From Clostridiales bacterium (GTDB lineage Bacteria; Bacillota; Clostridia; Lachnospirales; CAG-274): a stretch of DNA of 13,556 nucleotides. Positions 1 to 5,358 of the stretch are shown here, piece after piece. Position 1 is the first letter of the stretch. The number at the start of each line of letters is the position of its first letter. The notes under the pieces are model-generated. The model worked only from the letters and a program-made list of their open reading frames with translations. It was not told the DNA's origin and did not search any database. The position numbers were made by a program, and so were the translations under genes. The stretch covers positions 1 to 13,556 of the forward strand of contig JAJQBF010000171.1 of the NCBI GenBank assembly GCA_021203425.1. The letters run 5' to 3'.

Positions 1-7
1 TGCTACA

Positions 8-13
8 TATAAT
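8..13 (+). promoter_or_regulatory. possible -10 element (TATAAT)
   Basis: An exact TATAAT lies about 50 bases upstream of the first gene, at a distance that would give a short leader. Any -35 element would fall outside the window, and no extended -10 TG precedes it, so the promoter cannot be confirmed. The sequence is A+T rich, so a chance match is possible. Confidence 0.25.
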
Positions 14-62
14 TCTTTTGTTATTTGCTCTGTCTACTTGACAGGGGTGGGTTCAGGTTGTT

Positions 63-356
63 ATGAAAAATCCACCGAATGAATATGCTGTTTTTGCGGT
101 AAAAAATTATATTTCGGCTATCGATGAGATTGGAATATTTTACGGATACAGCTTTGAGGAAATAAGCTATTCGAAGTGGGCGGCAAAGGAGCTTTTGGAT
201 ATTTTGGAAAAGAGGAAAGACCTGCCGCCGCTTATTGTAATGGAAGAGTTTCAAAGAAACATGGAAAGACGGTCTCAGTCTAACCCGTACACAAGCTAGA
301 TATTTTCTATTGCCTGTAAAGCAGCGGAAGATATTATTGACGAACTTATTTCATAA
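63..356 (+). CDS. small conserved soluble protein with in-frame TAG
   Basis: Function unknown. The ATG at 63 follows a weak AGGGGTGG. The frame hits TAG at 297-299 after NPYTS, giving 78 residues, but the same frame continues IFSIACKAAEDIIDELIS to a TAA at 354-356, where the TAA overlaps the AAGGAGG of the next gene. From memory, similar clostridial mobile-element proteins end NPKTSxxFSV...AED-L, so the tail after the TAG looks like the genuine C terminus. The full frame would be 97 residues: mixed helical, no membrane segment, an acidic-hydrophobic helix around ELLDILEKRK. Either the TAG is read as an amino acid or it is a recent nonsense mutation. The annotated span covers the full frame; if TAG stops translation the CDS ends at 299. 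Confidence 0.6.
297..299 (+). other. internal in-frame amber codon
   Basis: This TAG interrupts a frame that continues for 18 conserved-looking sense codons to a TAA located in the next gene's Shine-Dalgarno, the same arrangement as ordinary gene junctions here. It is either a sense codon (amber suppression) or a nonsense mutation. Confidence 0.6.
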
Positions 357-368
357 GGAGGAAATCGA

Positions 369-1129
369 ATGGATATTTCAAAGACGTTTAAATCTTTCGG
401 ATTTCTGATGAAAAAGCACAGCCCGGAAATCTTAACGGGTGTGGGAATTGCCGGAATGATAAGTACAACGGTTATAGCCGTAAGGGCTACGCCGAAGGCT
501 TGGATTCTTATTGAAGAAGAGAGAGAGAGGGCGCCGAAAAGCTTGATATTTTTGAAACAGTTAAGACAGTTTGGAAATGTTATATTCCGGCAGTGGTGAC
601 AGGAACCGTTTCAACGGTTTGTTTAATCGGGGCAAGCTCTGTAAGCCTTAAAAGAAATGCGGCACTGGCGGCGGCCTGTTCTCTTTCGGAGACAGCTTTG
701 AAGGGATATAAGAACAAGGTTGTTGAAACCATAGGAGTTAAAAAAGAAAGGGCTGTTCAGGACGCTGTTTCAAAAGATATTCTGAAAAAGAATCCTGTGG
801 AAAACAAAGAGGTTTACATTACCGAAAAAGGAAACACTCTTTGTCTGGAACCTATTTCGGGAAGATATTTCAGGTCAGACATTGACAAAATCAAACGGGC
901 TGAAAATGAACTTAACCGGCGAATGTTTGATGAAATGTATGTGTCGCTTAATGATTTATATCTTGAGTTGGGCTTAAAGTGTACTTCAATGGGTGACGAA
1001 ATAGGCTGGAATGTTAATGACGGACTTTTGGATTTATATTTCAGCTCACAGCTTACGGAAAATGACGAACCCTGTGCCGTTATCAACTATAACGTTATGC
1101 CCAAGTATGGATATTCTCAGATAATGTAA
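369..1129 (+). pseudogene. DUF6353-family phage membrane protein, frameshifted
   Basis: Two overlapping frames together make one DUF6353-like protein of about 250 residues. The first (ATG 369, AAGGAGG at 355-361) gives KKHSPEILTGVGIAGM, then a hydrophobic segment (residues about 18-35) and VRATPKA, and runs out of frame to a TGA at 597-599. The second frame, readable from about 539, continues KLDIFETVKTVWKCYIPAVV, a second hydrophobic segment, KRNAALAAA and GDEIGWNVNDGLLDL, to TAA at 1129. The join falls at the AAAA run 537-540: one extra A restores the frame, so a single-base deletion, sequencing error or slippage is likely. The run is too short and the P-site pairing too poor for a convincing programmed -1 site. 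Paralogue of the gene at 2470. Role unknown; the topology suggests a membrane protein. Confidence 0.8.
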
Positions 1130-1139
1130 GGTTTCAGAA

Positions 1140-1182
1140 CTTTTGCTAAACGCAAAAGCCGCCTATGGCGTCCCGACATCTT
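1140..1182 (+). repeat. cluster of three short hairpins, possible dispersed palindromic element
   Basis: The 126-base gap between two genes holds a perfect 7-bp stem (CTTTTGC/GCAAAAG, 1140-1146 with 1152-1158), then CGCC-TAT-GGCG (1160-1170), then CCGA/TCGG (about 1172-1186). There is no T-run after any stem, so this is not a standard terminator. The segment is more GC-rich than its surroundings and resembles small palindromic intergenic repeats of Clostridia genomes. No promoter was convincing here; TTTACA at 1201-1206 has no good -10. Confidence 0.4.
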
Positions 1183-1255
1183 TCGGATTCTTACGCAAAA
1201 TTTACAAGGGCTTTTATGAAACAAATACAAAAATTATTTTTAGGAGGAATTCATA

Positions 1256-1534
1256 ATGAATGAAACAAATGATATTTTAAACAACGATGAAGTTATTGAA
1301 ACAACAGTTGAGGCTGTGACGAAAACGGACTGCAATAAGACGTTTAAGACAGCGGCAACAGCTGGACTTGTGATATTTGGGGGTATTGTAATCTACAAAT
1401 TTATCGCTAAGCCGGCTATTGCCAAGTTTAAGAACAGAAAGAAGAAGTCCGCTGAAGAAGCTGAAGTAGCTATGGTTGATGATGAAATCGTTGATGAAAC
1501 TGAAGAGGATGACAAAGAAGAATCCGAAAAGTAA
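1256..1534 (+). CDS. small acidic single-pass membrane protein
   Basis: A 92-residue protein of unknown function. ATG 1256 follows TAGGAGG with about 7 bases of spacing, an excellent ribosome binding site. The N terminus is acidic and threonine-rich, a hydrophobic helix (about residues 34-50, GLVIFGGIVIYKFIA) follows, then a basic patch KFKNRKKK and a very acidic tail (DDEIVDETEEDDKEE). The basic patch after the helix suggests the C-terminal tail lies in the cytoplasm. It follows the DUF6353 gene and is the last gene before a strong terminator. Such small anchored acidic proteins often accompany DUF6353 in clostridial phages; the role is not known. Confidence 0.75.
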   Translation: MNETNDILNNDEVIETTVEAVTKTDCNKTFKTAATAGLVIFGGIVIYKFIAKPAIAKFKNRKKKSAEEAEVAMVDDEIVDETEEDDKEESEK

Positions 1535-1549
1535 AATTATATTTTGACG

Positions 1550-1589
1550 AGAGGAACGTACTTTTAACAGAGTATGTTCCTCTTTTTTT
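1550..1589 (+). terminator. rho-independent terminator
   Basis: A 13-bp stem (1550-1562 with 1571-1583, AGAGGAACGTACT against AGTATGTTCCTCT, one G-U wobble) closes an 8-base loop and is followed by a run of seven T (1583-1589). This is the strongest terminator in the window. It separates the first three genes from the long gene series starting at 1611, although no clear promoter follows it in the 20-base gap. Confidence 0.9.
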
Positions 1590-1610
1590 ATATTTGCGAA
1601 AGGAGAAGTT

Positions 1611-2206
1611 ATGGAAAACTATAAATCCAATTCTCATAAATCCAGGGAAAAAGAAATTTCCGAGAAAAAACGGAGAAGGTTATAAGCGGAACGGCTAAGG
1701 TCAAGAAGAAAAGCGGCTTAAACAAGCTGACTGATATTTTTCTGTCGGAGGACATTGTTAATGTTAAAAATTATATTTTTACAGACGTTTTGGTTCCTGC
1801 AATAAAAAAGGCTATTTCCGACACCGTTACAAACGGAATTGATTTAATGCTTTACGGTGAGACAGGAAGAACAGGCAAGCGCTCCAATGTTTCAAAGATT
1901 TCTTATTGGAACGGCCGAAACGGTGAAAACAGACGTAATTACAACACAACCGGAAGAAGTTACGGTTTCAGCTTTGATGATATTGTTTTGGAAAGCAGAG
2001 GAGAGGCAGAGGCTGTTTTGGCACGAATGGGCGAAATTATTGATATTTACGGAATTTTAAGCGTAGGCGATTTTTATGACCTTGTTGGAATTACGGGAAA
2101 CTATACGGACAACAAATACGGTTGGAACGATATTCGAAATGCCTATATTATGAGGGTGCGTGACGGGTATATGATTAAAATGCCCAAGGCTATGCCCATT
2201 GATTAA
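1611..2206 (+). pseudogene. conserved phage protein of unknown function, frameshifted
   Basis: ATG 1611 follows AAAGGAG. The initial frame (MENYKSNSHKSREKEISEKK) ends at TAA 1683-1685, but from about 1668 the frame -1 to it runs on as TEKVISGTAKVKKK, LTDIFLSEDIVNVKNYIF, VPAIKKAISDTVTNGIDLML and ends PKAMPID at TAA 2206. The join is the six-A run 1665-1670: one more A would give one protein of about 198 residues. I recall this whole protein (Ser/Lys/Arg-rich start, VLVPAIKKAISDxVTNGID, YDLVGITGN, KYGW) as a single gene in many clostridial phages, with no assigned function. Slippage at G-AAA-AAA is conceivable, but a deletion or homopolymer sequencing error is simpler. A GTG at 1790 would only start a truncated form. 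Confidence 0.75.
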
Positions 2207-2222
2207 AGGAGGATTTATATTT

Positions 2223-2477
2223 ATGTATGAATCAAAAGACAAGATGGTGTCTCATCCGCCCCACTATCAGTCAAAAAGCGGGCTTGAGGTTATTGATGTC
2301 ATAAAGGCTTTTACGGAAGGTCTTGAAGGAATCGAGGCAACAGATACCGGAAACATTATTAAATATGCCTGCCGTTGGAAGAACAAAAACGGCATTCAGG
2401 ATTTGGAAAAAATATTGTGGTACACTCAGCATTTAATTGACATTTTAAAATCTAAGGAGGATGTTTGTAATGAATAA
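2223..2477 (+). CDS. DUF3310 protein (T7 gp1.7-like)
   Basis: 84 residues. ATG 2223 is chosen because AAAGGAGG lies at 2205-2212; an upstream ATG at 2199 precedes that site. Motifs: SHPPHYQSKSGLEVIDVI at residues 10-27 and GNIIKYACRWKNKNGIQDLEK near 48-68, then WYTQHLID. These are the hallmarks of DUF3310, whose phage T7 member gp1.7 is a nucleotide kinase acting on dTMP/dGMP; family assignment is confident, enzymatic activity here is inferred. The end overlaps the start of the next gene (ATG 2470). The bases between the ribosome binding site and ATG include TATATTT touching the start codon, an instance of the window-wide motif. Confidence 0.85.
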   Translation: MYESKDKMVSHPPHYQSKSGLEVIDVIKAFTEGLEGIEATDTGNIIKYACRWKNKNGIQDLEKILWYTQHLIDILKSKEDVCNE

Positions 2478-3399
2478 AAATGATATTTTATCGAAAATGA
2501 GTAAGACTTTCAGCAAAGTCAGCTTTTCGGCAAAGAAACACAGCCCCGAAATTCTTGTTGTGACGGGGGTTGTGGGTGTTGTGACTGCGGCTGTTATGGC
2601 TTGCAGAGCTACAACCAACATTAATGATATTTTGGAAGAGGAAAAGGAAACAATTGAAACAATTGATAATTTTGTCGAGAACGAAACAAGGGATTATTCC
2701 GAAGAAGACGGAAAGAAGGATTTGGCTCTTGTGCACATTCAGACGGGAATTAAGTTTGTAAGACTTTACACGCCGGCTGTTACTGTCGGGGTTATATCAC
2801 TCGCTTGTATTCTGGCATCAAATGATATTTTACGAAAACGGAACGTGGCTTTGGCGGCGGCTTACGCAGCTGTTGACAAAGGTTTTAAGGATTACAGAAA
2901 AAGTGTAATCGAGAAGTTCGGAGAGACGGTTGACAAAGAGCATAGATACAACATTAAAGCCAAGGAATTTGAGGACGTTATTGTTGATGAAAATACAGGG
3001 GATTCGCAAAGTGTAAGCGAAAAAGTTAATGTTGTCGGTATTGACGGTTACAGTGACTATGCGAGATTCTTTGATTCATCAAGCAGAAACTGGAGCAAAA
3101 ATTCTGAAGACAATTTATATTTTCTGAGAGCCGAACAGAATTATGCAAACGACCGCTTGAAAGCAAGAGATTATTTATTCTTAAATGAGGTTTACGAAAG
3201 ACTTGATATTCCCACAACAAGAGCGGGGCAGATTGTAGGCTGGGTTTACGACCCGAAGAACCCCGATATAGACAACTTTGTTGACTTCGGAATTTACGAA
3301 ACAAACCGAGAGACAAACAGAGATTTCATAAACGGTTATGAGCCTGTTATATTATTGGACTTTAATGTTGACGGAAATATTTTGGACTTAATGAAGTGA
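2470..3399 (+). CDS. DUF6353-family phage membrane protein (intact paralogue)
   Basis: 309 residues. The upstream in-frame ATG at 2461 overlaps the AAGGAGG (2453-2459), so ATG 2470 is the better start. Order of features: basic/serine-rich start, AKKHSPEIL, a first hydrophobic segment (about residues 29-45, VTGVVGVVTAAVMA), an acidic linker, a second hydrophobic segment (about 103-118, VTVGVISLACILA), RKRNVALAAAYAAVDKGFKDYR, and a soluble C-terminal region. It shares KKHSPEIL, KRN-ALAAA, LN-Y-L and the G-x-x-GW pattern with the frameshifted gene at 369-1129, so the two are diverged paralogues. It is intact, which may have relaxed selection on the first copy. Two-pass membrane protein with unknown role; not an enzyme I recognise. 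Confidence 0.8.
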   Translation: MNKNDILSKMSKTFSKVSFSAKKHSPEILVVTGVVGVVTAAVMACRATTNINDILEEEKETIETIDNFVENETRDYSEEDGKKDLALVHIQTGIKFVRLYTPAVTVGVISLACILASNDILRKRNVALAAAYAAVDKGFKDYRKSVIEKFGETVDKEHRYNIKAKEFEDVIVDENTGDSQSVSEKVNVVGIDGYSDYARFFDSSSRNWSKNSEDNLYFLRAEQNYANDRLKARDYLFLNEVYERLDIPTTRAGQIVGWVYDPKNPDIDNFVDFGIYETNRETNRDFINGYEPVILLDFNVDGNILDLMK

Positions 3400-3412
3400 A
3401 AGGAGTTTTGAA

Positions 3413-3919
3413 ATGGATAAAAAGTACATAACAGCTGTAGCGGCATTTATATTTTTAATATGTTCTCTTACGGAGGCTACAAACGCAAGAGCGAACGAAG
3501 TTTTGAAAAACAGCCATACTGTCAGCTATGATTCATCGGTTAATTCGGAAGAAAATTATATTTTGACTGATGAAGAAATCAGACTTGCAGCTTTGGTGAC
3601 TGCGGCGGAGGCTGAGGGAGAATGTGAAGAAGGCAAACGGCTTGTTATAGACGTTATTTTAAACCGTATGGATTCGGAGCATTTTCCGGATAGTGTTTCC
3701 GAAGTTATATTTCAGCAGAACCAGTTTCCGTTTATGACAAACGGAAGAGCAGCTAAATGCACAGCTGAAAATTATATTTGCAACTTAGTCAAGGAAGAGC
3801 TTAAATGCAGAACGAATTACGATGTTATATTTTTTCAGGCAGGGGGCTACAGCTATTACGGCTACCCTCTTATGAAAGTAGGAAACCATTATTTTTCAAG
3901 CTATGATAAAACTTGGTAA
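3413..3919 (+). CDS. secreted SleB-like cell wall hydrolase
   Basis: 168 residues; ATG 3413 after AAAGGAG. Residues 1-27 form a signal peptide (MDKKYITAVAAFIFLICS..., ARA cleavage site), so the enzyme is exported. Residues about 52-165 match the Hydrolase_2/SleB family: EIRLAALVTAAEAEGE, with E66 as the likely catalytic glutamate, then GKRLVIDVILNRMDS, FPDSVSEVIFQQNQF, and a tyrosine-rich C-terminal part ending GNHYFSSYDKTW. SleB enzymes are lytic transglycosylases that cut spore-cortex or cell-wall peptidoglycan; substrate here is inferred. Phage copies are common in Clostridia and may help cell-wall remodelling during infection or lysis. It sits between a DUF6353 gene and small membrane proteins rather than beside the amidase. 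Confidence 0.85.
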   Translation: MDKKYITAVAAFIFLICSLTEATNARANEVLKNSHTVSYDSSVNSEENYILTDEEIRLAALVTAAEAEGECEEGKRLVIDVILNRMDSEHFPDSVSEVIFQQNQFPFMTNGRAAKCTAENYICNLVKEELKCRTNYDVIFFQAGGYSYYGYPLMKVGNHYFSSYDKTW

Positions 3920-3933
3920 AGGAGTTGATATTT

Positions 3934-4035
3934 ATGATTAACCGTTTTTTGACATTTGTGTCCTACACATTTGCCGCCGCATCAGGACTTTGCTTTTTAG
4001 GCGGCTTGGCTGTTTTATCCGGAGGAAGGGAGTGA
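3934..4035 (+). CDS. 33-aa membrane microprotein
   Basis: ATG 3934 lies after AAAGGAG (3918-3924) and codes for 33 residues, most of them hydrophobic (MINRFLTFVSYTFAAASG then CFLGGLAVLSGG), ending at TGA 4033-4035. It is probably one or two short membrane helices. The GATATTT at 3927-3933 directly abuts the start codon. The FLGGLAV segment recurs in the next gene, suggesting a tandem related pair. Short length makes it hypothetical, but spacing, ribosome binding site and the lack of other genes in this gap support it. Confidence 0.6.
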   Translation: MINRFLTFVSYTFAAASGLCFLGGLAVLSGGRE

Positions 4036-4040
4036 TATTT

Positions 4041-4202
4041 TTGGAATTTGCCGAAGGGGTTATTACCACTCTTGATTATATTTTGAGCACTAAACGAAAA
4101 AGGCACATTGCAGGAGGTATTTTATTGAGTACCTCCTTGTTTTTGGGCGGTTTGGCCGTAACTGTTATGACTATTAAAAACGAGGTGACTTCAATTGAAT
4201 AA
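4041..4202 (+). CDS. small membrane protein, TTG start
   Basis: 53 residues starting at TTG 4041, preceded by GGAGGAAGGGAG (4021-4032). The reading frame is open further upstream to 3990, but that part overlaps the previous gene and lacks a ribosome binding site. The sequence has an amphipathic start (MEFAEGVITTLDYILS), a basic patch KRKRH and one hydrophobic helix (about residues 24-43, ending FLGGLAVTVMTI). FLGGLAV is shared with the preceding 33-aa protein. The end overlaps the next TTG start by 8 bases. Unknown function; the single helix and basic flank resemble small phage membrane proteins. Confidence 0.65.
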   Translation: MEFAEGVITTLDYILSTKRKRHIAGGILLSTSLFLGGLAVTVMTIKNEVTSIE

Positions 4203-4728
4203 AATAATTATATTTTGCTGCGGTGTGTATGTAGGTTCGGTTATTACACAGCAGTACTTTAAAAAGAAATATGAACAGCTTGCTCAGGAGGAAATAGATT
4301 CTGTGAAGAAAGAGTTCGGCAGGGAAAAGCCGGCAGAGAATTATATTTTCGATGATGAGGATAAACGCAAATGCGAAGAAATTATTGCCGAGAACAATTA
4401 CATTTCAAAAGACAGCGGAAAGGAGGAAAGGGGAGATAATATGCCTTATGTTATATCTCCGGACGAGTTCAGCGAAATAGAAGATTATGAAACAATAAGT
4501 CTTACATATTATTCCGATGATATTTTAACCGATGAAGACGATGAGCCTGTGGAAAATATTGATGAAACCGTCGGTTCAATGTTTTCCAGTTATTTCGGAG
4601 AGTATGAGGACGATTCAGTCTTTGTAAGAAATGACAGGCTTAAGTGTGACTATGAAATTCTTCTTGACCAAAGAAAATATTCCGAGGTGTTAAAGACAAA
4701 GCCTACTCCCGTAAAAATACATAAATGA
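4195..4728 (+). CDS. membrane-anchored acidic phage protein, TTG start
   Basis: 177 residues from TTG 4195 (GAGGTGA upstream, 8-base overlap with the previous gene). Residues 1-18 form a membrane anchor (NKIIIFCCGVYVGSV), followed by a basic KKKYEQ stretch, a charged helix QEEIDSVKKEFGREKP, a variable linker, and a conserved acidic domain from residue 83 (MPYVISPDEFSEIEDYET, later FGEYEDDSVFVRNDRLKC). I recall the same anchor-plus-MPYVISPDEF organisation as a frequent clostridial phage protein of unknown role. An in-frame ATG at 4441 is preceded by AAGGAGG and AGGGGAG, so a 95-residue soluble form may also be made. The last bases overlap the next ATG (ATGA). Confidence 0.8.
   Translation: MNKIIIFCCGVYVGSVITQQYFKKKYEQLAQEEIDSVKKEFGREKPAENYIFDDEDKRKCEEIIAENNYISKDSGKEERGDNMPYVISPDEFSEIEDYETISLTYYSDDILTDEDDEPVENIDETVGSMFSSYFGEYEDDSVFVRNDRLKCDYEILLDQRKYSEVLKTKPTPVKIHK
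4418..4443 (+). promoter_or_regulatory. internal ribosome binding site and in-frame ATG
   Basis: Inside the membrane-anchored gene, AAGGAGG and a second AGGGGAG are followed by ATG 4441 in the same frame, at the junction between the linker and the conserved MPYVISPDEF domain. Initiation here would give a soluble C-terminal product without the membrane anchor. Seen in sequence; use is inferred. Confidence 0.5.
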
Positions 4729-5327
4729 GCAGTATGAAAACATTATATTTTAACTGGCTGTACAGCCTTGTATATGACAAAAGATATTTTAAAGGGTTTT
4801 CTTATAAGAAACTTTTAAGACATCTTCATAAAATCGATTTTGTATTTACAATTCCTGTGGACGACAACAGAGCCGCCGACGGAGAGAATTTAAGATGGCG
4901 GTTCGGCTATGAAAACGGGTGTGACTCTGCCGCTGTTCAAGCGTTGTTGGACTGTCGTCCTTGCAGTGTTCTTGAAATGATGGCTGCTTTGGCAGTTCGC
5001 TGTGAAGAACATATTATGGGCGACCCCGAAATAGGCAACAGAACAGGGCTTTGGTTTTGGTGTATGCTGCAAAATTTATATTTGGACCGTATGTATGATT
5101 CTCACTATGATGAAAAATATGTCGATGAAGTTATTTCAAAATTTTTAAACCGTGAATATGAGCCTGACGGTGAGGGCGGACTTTTTACAGTAAGAAACTG
5201 CGACCGAGATTTGCGCAGTATGGAGATTTGGTCGCAAATGTGTTTATATTTAAATCAGGTGGTGCGAAGTTCGGACGAGGAACCGATAGTACCCCTCAGT
5301 CGCCTTGACGGCGACAGCTCCCCTTGA
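4725..5327 (+). CDS. conserved phage protein of unknown function with repeat-derived C terminus
   Basis: 200 residues. ATG 4725 overlaps the previous stop (ATGA), typical of translational coupling. The N-terminal two thirds (MKTLYFNWLYSLVYD, FRFGYENG-like FGYENGCDSA, CSVLEMMAALAVRCEEHIMGD, IGNRTGLWFW, GEGGLFTVRNCDRDLR) belong to a family I recall from many clostridial phages without a known function. It is Trp/Cys-rich and has no membrane segment. The last eleven codons (VPLSRLDGDSSP region) and the TGA are supplied by a palindromic repeat at 5291-5336, so the natural C terminus has probably been replaced by element sequence. Confidence 0.8.
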   Translation: MSSMKTLYFNWLYSLVYDKRYFKGFSYKKLLRHLHKIDFVFTIPVDDNRAADGENLRWRFGYENGCDSAAVQALLDCRPCSVLEMMAALAVRCEEHIMGDPEIGNRTGLWFWCMLQNLYLDRMYDSHYDEKYVDEVISKFLNREYEPDGEGGLFTVRNCDRDLRSMEIWSQMCLYLNQVVRSSDEEPIVPLSRLDGDSSP

Positions 5328-5336
5328 AAGGGGCGC
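5291..5336 (+). repeat. palindromic GC-rich repeat of clostridial type
   Basis: Two adjacent hairpins: GTCGCC-TTGAC-GGCGAC (5299-5315) and CCCCTT..AAGGGG (5320-5333), with the flanking CCCCTCA at 5292-5298 able to pair with the second GGGG. The pattern CCCCTCAGTCGCC...GGCGACAGCTCCCC is, from memory, a very common dispersed intergenic repeat in gut Clostridia chromosomes. It is markedly GC-richer than the phage genes, contains the stop codon of the upstream gene and ends just before the ribosome binding site of the polymerase gene. No T-run follows, so it is not a classic terminator, though the hairpins could stabilise mRNA ends. Confidence 0.65.
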
Positions 5337-5358
5337 CTAAAAGGAGGGATTGATATGA

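Noticed and set aside
38..43. TTGACA as a -35 element
   Set aside because: A matching -10 at 17-18 bp would fall on the start codon region (TATGAA), leaving no leader or ribosome binding site.
531..545. Programmed -1 frameshift in the first DUF6353 gene
   Set aside because: CCG AAA AGC is not a good slippery site (tRNA would have to re-pair AAA with GAA after only four A) and no downstream stimulatory structure is evident.
1543..1575. Promoter TTGACG around 1544
   Set aside because: It lies directly before the terminator stem and no acceptable -10 is present at proper spacing.
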